DNA of 64,000 nt from Agathobaculum butyriciproducens (GTDB lineage Bacteria; Bacillota; Clostridia; Oscillospirales; Butyricicoccaceae). This document shows positions 17,480 to 25,679 of the stretch, one piece after another. The translations under genes were made by a program, and so were the position numbers. The first letter of the stretch is position 1. Every line of letters starts with the position of its first letter. The DNA lies in contig QEKJ01000014.1 of the NCBI GenBank assembly GCA_003096535.1, positions 1-64,000 on the forward strand. The letters run 5' to 3'. The notes under the pieces were generated by a model. It made no database searches. It was not told where the DNA came from and worked only from the letters and a program-made list of their open reading frames with translations.

Positions 17480-18169
17480 ATGAAGCGCAAAATTCTGGTT
17501 CTGGAAGATGAAGAGAATATCCGCTCCTTTCTGGTTCTCAACCTGAAACGCAGCGGTTACGAGGTAATAGAGGCCGAAACCGGCGAAATAGCACTGGAAA
17601 AGTACCATGAAAATCAGGATATCGCGGTTGCGGTGCTGGATGTTATGTTGCCCGGTATCGACGGATACGAGGTCTGCCGCGCCATGCGCGGCGCGGGCTA
17701 TCAGGCGGGTGTTATCATGCTGACTGCCCGCACGCAGGAAGCGGATAAGGTAACCGGTCTGATGAACGGTGCGGACGATTATGTCACCAAGCCGTTTTCG
17801 GTTATTGAACTGGCGGCTCGTGTGGACGCGCTGTACCGCCGCGTATCCGGTTCGCCGTTCTCCGAGGATGACGTGATCAAGTCCGGTCCGTTCAAGCTCA
17901 ATCTGCGTGCCCGTGAGGTGCTCAAGAACGGTGTGAAGATTGAGCTGACGCAGATCGAATACGGTCTGCTCAAGGCGTTCATGCAGAACATCGGCAAGGC
18001 GCTTTCGCGCGATGAGCTGCTCGAAATGGTCTGGGGACACCACTATGTGGGCGAGCTGAAGATTGTGGATGTGAATATCCGCCGTCTGCGGATTAAAATT
18101 GAGGATTCGCCGGCGGACCCGACCCATATTGTAACGGTCCGCGGCTACGGTTATATGTGGGAGGGCTGA
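17480..18169 (+). CDS. OmpR/PhoB-family response regulator
   Basis: A 229-residue regulator. The receiver domain has acidic residues LEDEE (9-12), phospho-acceptor Asp54 in LDVMLPG, the Thr in MLTA and the Lys in VTKPFS. A C-terminal winged helix (IELTQIEYGLLKAFM, RDELLEMVWG, VDVNIRRLRIKIE) binds DNA. Preceded by AGGAGG. The cognate kinase gene lies 569 nt downstream beyond an R2 repeat, an unusual gap for such pairs. Confidence 0.93.
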   Translation: MKRKILVLEDEENIRSFLVLNLKRSGYEVIEAETGEIALEKYHENQDIAVAVLDVMLPGIDGYEVCRAMRGAGYQAGVIMLTARTQEADKVTGLMNGADDYVTKPFSVIELAARVDALYRRVSGSPFSEDDVIKSGPFKLNLRAREVLKNGVKIELTQIEYGLLKAFMQNIGKALSRDELLEMVWGHHYVGELKIVDVNIRRLRIKIEDSPADPTHIVTVRGYGYMWEG

Positions 18170-18184
18170 TATAGCCAATCGCCG

Positions 18185-18700
18185 CGCCCGCGGCGGGGGG
18201 AACGGCGGCGGTTTCGCCGCGGAAACCAAAAGGGTAGACACCTGCGGTTTCTACCCTCTTGGAACTCCCGTTTCCCTTTGTTTCCTAATCTGGTGCAGAC
18301 CAGAGACCGGCGACCGCTCCGAAATAGGAGAACGGCAGAGGATTTTTTCTGCCGTAGGGGAGCACGGAGTGCTCCCATGTCCTAACCGATGCGCAGTGTC
18401 AGACAGCATACTGCTACACAGGCGGTTTTATCTTCGCAGGCGCGACACAAGGTGAATTGCCCGAAGGGCAAGAGAAGGTCCCCTGGGGGATAACAGTGTC
18501 GCGCAATTCGTTAGCACGTTATTATAGATAGCACCTGCGGAAGATGAACAATACGCCCGTTCCCCTATAGTCTCAGTTATGAATTATCGCCGTGCCCTCT
18601 AAGGGAAAGAGGAAGATTCACAAGAAGGAGGAAACCGTAGGTTGCTTCCTTCTTGTGCCCCGCCGGGTAGGCGAATTCCCGCGCGGCGTCAGCGCACATT
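18185..18700 (+). repeat. R2 repeat, copy c (between response regulator and kinase genes)
   Basis: The 569-nt gap has no gene I can support. Bases 18286-18338 match R2 copies a and b, and 18410-18430 repeats actgctacacaggcgg. Bases 18440-18506 form the gcgcgacac...gtgtcgcgc hairpin shared with copy b. Beyond 18560 there are further stems, including cacaagaagga/tccttcttgtg at 18619-18657. Confidence 0.68.
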
Positions 18701-18738
18701 CTGCCGCTTGGTAAGCGGCATCAGAAAGGTCATTTTCT

Positions 18739-20289
18739 ATGACAAATCGCAAGCAAAAACGCAAACCGGAACCGTCTCCGAAGCCGGAGGCACCAAAGGT
18801 GCAGCACTCGCCGGGCGGTATCAAGGGCCGCTGGCTGGTGAACTCTTTGTCCTTCGTGCTCGTTATTCTGGCCGTTGTGGTTATTTTGATCTCTGTCGGC
18901 GTTTCAGGGTATTACTATGCCACTGTGCGCGACAACCTCGCGTCACGCGCGGCGACCACGTCGGACACATTCCGCAAATACTTCACCGATACCTACGATC
19001 AGTTTTACACGCAGGCGGAGGCAACCGTCACCACATTTCAGGATCAGGACAAGTTTGAACAGCAGTTTCTGGACGCAAACGGCCGCATTCTGCTGTCCAC
19101 CTCCGGATTATCCGGTGGCGGCGTTGCTTCGACCGAGGATGCATCGCAGGCGCTTTCCGGTCAGAAAACCGCGGTTTTCACCGGCAGAGACCCGCTTTCC
19201 GGCGAGCGCGTGATGAGCGTCACAGCGCCGCTGCTGAGTGCGCGCGGCGATCTGGTCGGCGGCGTGCGGTATATCACCTCGCTGCGTATCGTCGAACGGC
19301 AGATCTGGATGATCGTTGGCTTCTCTCTGCTGGCGTGCCTGCTGTTCCTCATGCTGGTTGTGGCGTCGAACAGTTATTTTATCCGGTCGATCGTCGATCC
19401 GGTGCTCAAGATCAACACCATCGCCAAGGAGATCGCGGCCGGACGTTACGGCGTGCGGCTGCAGAAGACCTATGATGACGAGATTGGTGAGCTGTGCGAT
19501 ACCATCAATTATATGTCGGACGAGATCAGTCGCGCCGAACGCATGAAAAACGATTTCATTTCTTCGGTTTCACACGAACTGCGTACACCGCTGACCGCTA
19601 TCGGCGGTTGGAGTGAGACACTGCTGGCCGGCGGCGGCGAGGACCCGGAGGAGGTCATGCAGGGCCTGACGATCATCCAGAAGGAGGCGGGCCGTCTGAC
19701 CCGCATGGTCGAGGAGCTGCTGGACTTTGCGCGCATCGAATCCGGCCGCATGAAGCTGGAGATCGAGACGTTTGATATGTCCATCGAGCTGTATGAAGCG
19801 GTTTATATGTATGAAAACCTGCTCAAAAAGAGCGGAATCCGCCTGCTGTACGACGAAGATGTGGATGCAAACTACTACATCAACGGCGATCGCCACCGCA
19901 TGAAGCAGGTGTTTTTGAATATTCTGGACAACGCCGCGAAATACGGCGGCGACGGCAAGCAGATTGATATTGACCTTAAACGTGACGGCGGCAACATCGT
20001 CGCGTCTGTGCGCGACTACGGTCAGGGTATTCCCGAAGCTGAGCTGCCGTTCGTCAAGGAGAAATTCTACAAGGGGTCATCCAAGCAGCGAGGCAGCGGC
20101 ATCGGCCTTGCCGTGACAGAGGAAATCGTTTCCATGCACGGCGGCACGCTGGATATTGCGTCCGAGGTCGGCAAGGGAACGACGGTTACCGTCACCCTGC
20201 CGTCTGCCAAGTCCGAGGAGGCGCTCGGCATTACCGGTGCCATTTCGAAGGCACCTGAAACCCCGTTTACCGAAGGAGAGCATTCATGA
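18739..20289 (+). CDS. Sensor histidine kinase (HAMP-HisKA-HATPase)
   Basis: A 516-residue membrane kinase. It has a basic N-terminus, TM1 about 35-58, an extracellular sensor region to about 190, TM2 about 192-215 and HAMP to about 270. The H box is SSVSHELRTPLTAIGGW with phospho-accepting His279. The N box is NILDNAAKYG and the G boxes are DYGQGIPE and GSGIGLAV. Partner of the OmpR-type regulator upstream. Its stop overlaps the yqhQ start in ATGA. Confidence 0.93.
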   Translation: MTNRKQKRKPEPSPKPEAPKVQHSPGGIKGRWLVNSLSFVLVILAVVVILISVGVSGYYYATVRDNLASRAATTSDTFRKYFTDTYDQFYTQAEATVTTFQDQDKFEQQFLDANGRILLSTSGLSGGGVASTEDASQALSGQKTAVFTGRDPLSGERVMSVTAPLLSARGDLVGGVRYITSLRIVERQIWMIVGFSLLACLLFLMLVVASNSYFIRSIVDPVLKINTIAKEIAAGRYGVRLQKTYDDEIGELCDTINYMSDEISRAERMKNDFISSVSHELRTPLTAIGGWSETLLAGGGEDPEEVMQGLTIIQKEAGRLTRMVEELLDFARIESGRMKLEIETFDMSIELYEAVYMYENLLKKSGIRLLYDEDVDANYYINGDRHRMKQVFLNILDNAAKYGGDGKQIDIDLKRDGGNIVASVRDYGQGIPEAELPFVKEKFYKGSSKQRGSGIGLAVTEEIVSMHGGTLDIASEVGKGTTVTVTLPSAKSEEALGITGAISKAPETPFTEGEHS

Positions 20290-21221
20290 CAACGCAAAAG
20301 AAAACCACCATCGGCGGTCAGGCGATCATCGAGGGTATTGTAATGAAGGGACCCAAGAAGTCCTGCACGGTCGTGCGCAGGGCGAACGGCGAGCTTGTCA
20401 GCAAGACCGAACCGACGCCGAGCCGTGCCCCGATTTGGGAAAAGCCAATCTTTCGCGGCGCGTATACGCTGTTTACCGCCATGAAGGAGGGTATGCAGGC
20501 CATCAACTATTCCGCGTCCTTCTTTGAGGACGAGGAAGCCGATGTGCCGCCGTCCAAGTTTGAACTCTGGCTGGAAAAGAAATTCGGCTCGGAGGGTCTG
20601 AACAAGATCATCCTGAGCATTTCAACTGTCATCGGCATTGCCCTGCCGATCGGCCTGTTCATCCTGCTGCCGAGCTTTCTCGGCGGTTTTGTGCCGAAAA
20701 CCTGGGGTGTGCTCGCGCGCAATGTGCTCGAGGGCTGCGTGCGCGTCATTCTGTTCCTGCTGTTCATGTGGTCGGTGTCGCATATGAAGGATATTCGCCG
20801 CACGTTCGAGTACCACGGCGCAGAGCACAAGACCATTTTCTGCTACGAAGCAGGCGAAGAACTGACCGTTGAAAATGTTCGCAAACAGGGCAAATACCAC
20901 CCGAGATGCGGCACCAGCTTCATGTTTGTGCTGATTATCATTGCGACTATCGTTTCGTCGATCGTCTTTTCCATCATCGACATTACCAATCCGTTCCTGC
21001 GTATGCTCGCGCATTTGATCCTGCTGCCGCTTGTTGTCGGCATAAGCTACGAGTTTAACCGCTACGCCGGCCGCTCGGAGAGCCTGCTCTCGCGTGCGCT
21101 GCGCTGGCCGGGACTGATGGTGCAGCACCTGACCGTATTTGAGCCGGACGATTCCATGATCGAGGTTGCGATCACCGCGATGAAGGCGGTCATTCCGGGC
21201 GACGGCTCGGACGAGTGGTAA
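20286..21221 (+). CDS. yqhQ: YqhQ-like DUF1385 membrane protein
   Basis: A 311-residue protein with the DUF1385 start GGQAIIEGIVMKGPK, an EYHGAEHKTIFCYEAGEEL block (conserved His/Glu, possible metal site) and CGTSFMF. There are about four C-terminal membrane helices. Function unknown; conserved in Firmicutes and often encoded beside prmC/prfA, as here (prmC is two genes on). It overlaps the kinase gene by 4 nt, so likely co-transcribed. Confidence 0.85.
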   Translation: MTTQKKTTIGGQAIIEGIVMKGPKKSCTVVRRANGELVSKTEPTPSRAPIWEKPIFRGAYTLFTAMKEGMQAINYSASFFEDEEADVPPSKFELWLEKKFGSEGLNKIILSISTVIGIALPIGLFILLPSFLGGFVPKTWGVLARNVLEGCVRVILFLLFMWSVSHMKDIRRTFEYHGAEHKTIFCYEAGEELTVENVRKQGKYHPRCGTSFMFVLIIIATIVSSIVFSIIDITNPFLRMLAHLILLPLVVGISYEFNRYAGRSESLLSRALRWPGLMVQHLTVFEPDDSMIEVAITAMKAVIPGDGSDEW

Positions 21222-21226
21222 GCGCC

Positions 21227-22192
21227 ATGCACTATTATTTTGCGCCGATGGAAGGCGTGACCGGCGCGGTCTATCGCCGGACGCACCACGAATTTTTCTC
21301 AGGTGTGGACAAGTATTTCATGCCGTTTATCACACCGACCACAAATGAAAAGCTGACGCCGCGGCAAAAGCGCGATGTCCTGCCGGAGTACAACGAGGGC
21401 GTGCCTGCGGTTCCGCAGCTGCTCACCAAGTCTGCCGCGGACTGCATCTGGGCGGTGAATGCACTGCATGACCTCGGGTATCCCGAGGTCAATCTCAATC
21501 TTGGCTGTCCGTCCGGCACGGTGACGGCCAAGGGAAAGGGAGCCGGATTTCTCGCACATCCGGACGAGCTGGACCGGTTTTTTGACGAAGTTTTCGCAAA
21601 ATGCGAGGGGATTTCGGTAAAAACCCGTCTCGGCGTGCATGAGGCAAGCGAGTTTGACAAGCTGCTCGAGATTTACAACCGCTATCCCATCACCGAGCTG
21701 ACCATCCATCCGCGCGTACGGCAGGATTTCTACAAGGGCAGGGTCCGGGAGGCAGACTTTGCGGCGGCGCTGCCGCGCTGCAGCATGCCCGTGTGCTACA
21801 ACGGCGATCTCATCACCGAGCGGGATGTGAGCACCGTCAGCGAACGCTATCCCGATTTACCGGCGGTGATGATCGGCCGTGCGCTGATCGCCGATCCGTC
21901 TCTCGTGGCGCGCATGACCGGCGGCAAGGCCGCAGACGCAAAAATGCTCGAGACCTTCCACGATACATTGTTCGTGCGCTACTGCGAAGCCTTCGGTGAC
22001 AGCCGGATTGCCATGCTCCGCATGAAGGAAATCTGGTTTTATCATCTGAATCTGTTTGAAAACAGCGAAAAAACGGGTAAAGCAATTAAAAAAGCAAAAA
22101 ATGCCGCAGAATTTCAGTCGGCAGCCGCAGCCGTGTTCCGCGATTGCAGGGTGCGGGCGAACGCCGTGCCGCTGTGGTTCAAACCCGCGTAA
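21227..22192 (+). CDS. tRNA-dihydrouridine synthase
   Basis: A 321-residue FMN-dependent TIM barrel of the Dus family. It starts YYFAPMEGVTG and has NLNLGCPSGTVTAKGKGAGFL with the catalytic Cys, VKTRLG, TIHPR and an IGRALIADP phosphate-binding segment. It reduces uridine to dihydrouridine in tRNA D-loops. ATG 21227 (5 nt after the yqhQ stop) is chosen; the in-frame GTG at 21215 is inside yqhQ. No clear ribosome site, which fits coupling to yqhQ. Confidence 0.9.
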   Translation: MHYYFAPMEGVTGAVYRRTHHEFFSGVDKYFMPFITPTTNEKLTPRQKRDVLPEYNEGVPAVPQLLTKSAADCIWAVNALHDLGYPEVNLNLGCPSGTVTAKGKGAGFLAHPDELDRFFDEVFAKCEGISVKTRLGVHEASEFDKLLEIYNRYPITELTIHPRVRQDFYKGRVREADFAAALPRCSMPVCYNGDLITERDVSTVSERYPDLPAVMIGRALIADPSLVARMTGGKAADAKMLETFHDTLFVRYCEAFGDSRIAMLRMKEIWFYHLNLFENSEKTGKAIKKAKNAAEFQSAAAAVFRDCRVRANAVPLWFKPA

Positions 22193-22212
22193 ATTTTAGG
22201 AGTTGACCCTGT

Positions 22213-23100
22213 GTGACCAAGACTATCAACGATGTTTACATGCAGCTTTTCCGCCGCTTGAAAGAGGGCGGTGACCCGATGCCGCAGCTGACCGCGCGGG
22301 AGATCACCGCCTACGCCTGCAAAGCAGACAAAAAGCAGACAGCCGGCTGGTCCCATTTCTACGTTGAGGATACGACTGTGGACTACGCCGGTCTGCTGTG
22401 CGACCGCTGTCTGGACGGCGAGCCGCTGGCGTACATTATCGGCGAATGGGATTTTTACGGCCTGACCTTCAAGGTGGACCGTTCGGTGCTCATTCCGCGC
22501 TCGGATACCGAGCGCCTGTGCGAGCTGGTCATTGAGCAGGCCAAAGAGCGGGTTTCACCTCGTATTCTCGATTTGTGCTGCGGCTCGGGCTGCATCGGCA
22601 TTGCGGCGGCGCACACGGTCGAGGATGCCCGCGTGACCGCGATCGACCTGTCGGACGGTGCGCTGCACATTACCCGCGAGAACGCCCGTGATCTGGGCGT
22701 GAGCAGCCGTTTGCTGACCATGAAGGCCGATGTCATGCACGCGCCTCCGCGCGGACTTGGGCAGTTTGATATCATCGTTTCCAATCCGCCGTACGTTACC
22801 GAGGACGAAATGCAGATGCTCGACCACAGTGTAGCCGATTTTGAGCCGCATGAGGCGCTTTACGGCGGCGAGGACGGTCTGGATTTCTATCATGCCATCT
22901 GCGACAGCTGGGGGGAGCTGCTGGTGCCGAACGGCAGGCTGCTGTTCGAGTGCGGCTGGCATCAGGCCGACGACGTGGCAGGCATCATGCAGCGGCACGG
23001 CTACAAGGATGTCACTATCACCGAGGATTACAGCGGTGTGCCGCGCATTGTGTATGGCACAAATGCTCGTCCGGATGTGGATTTGACGAGGGATGCGTAA
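22213..23100 (+). CDS. prmC: Release-factor glutamine methyltransferase
   Basis: A 295-residue SAM methyltransferase. It has an N-terminal helical domain, IPRSDTE, the SAM loop LDLCCGSGCIGIA and the glutamine-methylating motif SNPPYV. The HEALYGGEDGLDFY block is typical of PrmC. It methylates the GGQ Gln of RF1 and RF2. GTG start with AGGAG at 22198. Last gene of the yqhQ-dus-prmC run. Confidence 0.93.
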   Translation: MTKTINDVYMQLFRRLKEGGDPMPQLTAREITAYACKADKKQTAGWSHFYVEDTTVDYAGLLCDRCLDGEPLAYIIGEWDFYGLTFKVDRSVLIPRSDTERLCELVIEQAKERVSPRILDLCCGSGCIGIAAAHTVEDARVTAIDLSDGALHITRENARDLGVSSRLLTMKADVMHAPPRGLGQFDIIVSNPPYVTEDEMQMLDHSVADFEPHEALYGGEDGLDFYHAICDSWGELLVPNGRLLFECGWHQADDVAGIMQRHGYKDVTITEDYSGVPRIVYGTNARPDVDLTRDA

Positions 23101-23126
23101 ATCGGGATTTATTAAGGAGGATATGG

Positions 23127-23729
23127 ATGAAACTGTTTTTATGTTCGCACTTTTCAAGTGTAGGAAGTTTGATAAAAGAAGAAATTGATAACAAGAAAGT
23201 CGCATTTATTCCCACAGCTTCGCTGCGTGAAGGCTATACCGGTTATGTCGGCTCGGCTCGAAAGCTATTCAATAAACTGGGAGCAACCGTAACGGAAATT
23301 GATATTTTAACGGAGGCTTATTTAACGATACAGTCCGTTTTTGAAGATGCGGATGTGATCTATTTTACTGGTGGAAATTCTTTCTTCCTTATGGATCAGC
23401 TCCGTAAAACGGGAACGGATGAGCTATTGAAGAAGGAATTGGCAAAGGGAAAACTGATGATCGGTGAATCGGCGGGTGCGATTATATGCGCTCCAACTAT
23501 CCAATATATCGAACAAATGGATGAAAAGCCGGAGGACTACTCACAAGAAGATGATGCAGGGCTTGATTTGATTGATTTCTATGTTCTTCCGCATTATCTT
23601 ACAGCACCATTTAAGAAAGTTACTGAGAAAATAATGACTGAATTTTCGGATTTGAATCTATGCCCAATTAACAACCGTCAGGGAATTGTAATCGATGGTG
23701 AAGGTTCAAAGGTTATTTGCAAAGACTAA
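23127..23729 (+). CDS. Peptidase E-like (S51) serine hydrolase
   Basis: A 200-residue class-I-glutamine-amidotransferase-like fold. The nucleophile elbow is IGESAGAII and DFYVLPHY has a conserved His. VIYFTGGNSFFLMDQL is the S51 glycine-rich segment. S51 enzymes cleave Asp-X dipeptides or cyanophycin products; the substrate here is open. Clearly AT-richer, with AT-ending codons, than prmC just upstream. AAGGAGG lies 6 nt before ATG 23127. Confidence 0.8.
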   Translation: MKLFLCSHFSSVGSLIKEEIDNKKVAFIPTASLREGYTGYVGSARKLFNKLGATVTEIDILTEAYLTIQSVFEDADVIYFTGGNSFFLMDQLRKTGTDELLKKELAKGKLMIGESAGAIICAPTIQYIEQMDEKPEDYSQEDDAGLDLIDFYVLPHYLTAPFKKVTEKIMTEFSDLNLCPINNRQGIVIDGEGSKVICKD

Positions 23730-23774
23730 TTTGAAAATCCCAGTTTGCAATACCGTTCACAAGGAATAAAAAGA

Positions 23775-23825
23775 AGGCACAGCCACCTGAACTGCACCAA
23801 AAGTTAGACAAAAATTCAACGAAAA
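23775..23825. mobile_element. Possible IS3-type terminus remnant
   Basis: The 418-nt gap between peptidase E and the ARH gene holds no gene. At 23787 the sequence tgaactgcaccaaaagttagaca resembles an IS3/IS150-group end, and tgaactgcacc recurs in the palindrome at 27070-27130. No transposase remains. Confidence 0.4.
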
Positions 23826-23837
23826 AATTGTTCAAGC

Positions 23838-23888
23838 AACCGAAAGGGCTTGCTGTCTGTGAATTGCAGACGGCAGGCCCTTTAGTTT
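23838..23888 (+). terminator. Intrinsic terminator
   Basis: Stem aaagggcttgctgtctg/agacggcaggcccttt with a short loop, then a weak T run. Confidence 0.75.
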
Positions 23889-23925
23889 TGCGAGTGAGGG
23901 GTGCGGACAAAAATCCGTACTCCCA

Positions 23926-23951
23926 AAGGGCTCTCGAAAGGAGCCCTTTTG
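23926..23951 (+). terminator. Second hairpin terminator
   Basis: Stem aaagggctc/gagccctttt with a tcgaaag loop. Near-symmetric, so it could also serve leftward transcription from the ARH operon. Confidence 0.7.
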
Positions 23952-24148
23952 TGTATTCATATGAGAAAAAATCTATTGCATTAAAAGTATTTCATCAAAC
24001 TAATTCTGAATCGTTTATCAGACAATGCGTGGCGTATCAGCTTGACCTCTTTCGGGTCAAGTCCTACTTTCTTCAGCACATCGGAAAAGTTTAAAATCGC
24101 CATGACAGCCTCTCCTTTTTCTCTTTCCATCTACAGTTTATCATGTTT

Positions 24149-24958
24149 TTACCGCTGTAAAAGCATATTTTCACACGCTTGCAGTATCTCTTCCAGATCC
24201 GGTGTCAGCCGTTTGCGGCACTCCTGTTTCAGATTTTCCGGTACACCATAGAATGCTTCGGCGATGCTGCCGGTGATGGCGGTCAGCGTATCGCTGTCAC
24301 CGCCGAGGGACACCGCCGTGCGGAGAGCATCCTCAAAATCTGTGCTTTCCAAAAATGCAGCAATGGCCTGCGGCACCGTCTTCTGACAGCTCTCCACATG
24401 ATGATAGGTTGGGCGGATTTCGTCGCAGGTACGGCTGAGATCATAACCAAACTTGCATTCCACATACGCTTTGATTACCACCTTGCTGTGGCCGGTGCGG
24501 GCGAGGAAAATCGCCGCAGCGACCGCTTGTGCGCCCTTGATTCCCTCTGGATGATCATGGGTTACCTCGGCGGTGAGCTGCGCCAGATGCAGCGCCTCTT
24601 GTATACTCTCTGCCAGCCACGCCGCGGGAGAAACCCGCATGGCACTGCCGTTGCCATAGCTGCGGTACGGCTGCGGATTATCCTCATACAGCCATTGATT
24701 GAACCGCGCACCGTAGCCCTTGTCGGGATAAGCACGTCCCAGCCGCTGCATCTCCCGCACCAGCGCCGCTTTGATGGTGATATCATCCTGTCCGCGAGTA
24801 TCCAGCAGGGCCCGTGCCACGGCCAGCGTCATTACCGTATCGTCGGTAAATTCGGATTGCTGGCTGAATAACGGAAAGTCCTTGCCTTTGTAGTTGTTGC
24901 AGTCAAACTCGTAGGGGCTGCCCACAATGTCGCCCAAAATCGCACCGTACATATTCAT
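24149..24958 (-). CDS. ADP-ribosylglycohydrolase (DraG/ARH family)
   Basis: A 269-residue all-alpha hydrolase. It has GAILGDIVGSPYE, SEFTDDTVMTLA (the TDDT metal ligands), YGNGSAMRVSP, VTHDHPEGIKGA and the C-terminal GGDSDT metal site, so the dinuclear metal centre appears complete. The family removes ADP-ribose from arginine or serine residues, or from other acceptors. ATG 24958 shares one base with the VWA stop codon (TAATG), so it is translationally coupled. Third gene of the macro-VWA-ARH operon. Confidence 0.92.
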   Translation of the reverse strand: MNMYGAILGDIVGSPYEFDCNNYKGKDFPLFSQQSEFTDDTVMTLAVARALLDTRGQDDITIKAALVREMQRLGRAYPDKGYGARFNQWLYEDNPQPYRSYGNGSAMRVSPAAWLAESIQEALHLAQLTAEVTHDHPEGIKGAQAVAAAIFLARTGHSKVVIKAYVECKFGYDLSRTCDEIRPTYHHVESCQKTVPQAIAAFLESTDFEDALRTAVSLGGDSDTLTAITGSIAEAFYGVPENLKQECRKRLTPDLEEILQACENMLLQR

Positions 24959-25602
24959 TATCTCCCACGTTTCTGCACATCTTCGTCGATGCGGCGCTTC
25001 CAGTCGGCGCCGAGAGGTCTTGCGGCGCGAACGCTGCAAACCGCTTCGCTGATGACCTCGTAGTTCAGGGCTGTACCGGCCTCGTCGCACTTGTAGTTCA
25101 CTGCACGGTCAGCACCGATGCCAAAGCGTGCCGCTTCCTTCGCCGCGTCGATATTGGCACCCAGAAAGAGAAACTCCCAGCCGTACTTCTCCTTCTGCCG
25201 CTGAATCATGCGCCGCACCGTCTCATAGTCATAACGGCGGCTGGCGTTTTCGTAACCATCGGTGGTGATAATGAACATCGTCTTTTCCGGTACATCTTCG
25301 CGGCGGGCGTACTTGTGGATGTTGCCGATGTGGTGGATGGCTCCGCCCACGGCATCTAGCAGCGCCGTGCAGCCGAGGGTGAAATACTCCTTCTCGGTCA
25401 TGGGCGGCACATCCTCCAGCGGCAGGCGGTCGTGGATGACCACGCTTTCGTTGTCAAAGAGTACGGTGGAGACCAGCGCCTCGCCCGCTTCCTTTTTCTG
25501 CTTGGCGATCATGGAGTTGAATCCACCGATCGTGTCTGTCTCCAGCCCCGACATGGAGCCGCTGCGGTCCAGGATAAAAACCAATTCTGTTGTATGCTTC
25601 AT
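24958..25602 (-). CDS. VWA-domain protein
   Basis: A 214-residue protein with a von Willebrand factor A domain starting at residue 5. LDRSGSMSG is the DxSxS MIDAS motif, GCTALLDAV supplies the MIDAS Thr and ITTDGYENAS the Asp. No signal peptide or membrane segment, so cytosolic. VWA proteins of this small type accompany phage-like, tellurite-type or NAD/ADP-ribose gene sets; function unknown. Its ribosome site AGGAGG is inside the 13-bp hairpin described separately, and seven U residues separate it from the ATG. Confidence 0.85.
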   Translation of the reverse strand: MKHTTELVFILDRSGSMSGLETDTIGGFNSMIAKQKKEAGEALVSTVLFDNESVVIHDRLPLEDVPPMTEKEYFTLGCTALLDAVGGAIHHIGNIHKYARREDVPEKTMFIITTDGYENASRRYDYETVRRMIQRQKEKYGWEFLFLGANIDAAKEAARFGIGADRAVNYKCDEAGTALNYEVISEAVCSVRAARPLGADWKRRIDEDVQKRGR

Positions 25603-25651
25603 AAAAAAACCTCCTGTGATTTGTTATCTCTATGGTAGCAAATCACAGGAG
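25603..25651 (-). promoter_or_regulatory. Terminator-like hairpin that buries the VWA ribosome site
   Basis: On the minus-strand RNA, CUCCUGUGAUUUG (25651-25639) pairs perfectly over 13 bp with CAAAUCACAGGAG (25623-25611) around a 15-nt loop. The 3' arm contains the AGGAGG ribosome site. U7 follows (25609-25603) and then the AUG of the VWA gene. The same hairpin can therefore act as an intrinsic terminator and as a translation block. Confidence 0.8.
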
Positions 25652-25679
25652 AGCAGTGGTCGCTTTTCAAGCGACATTT

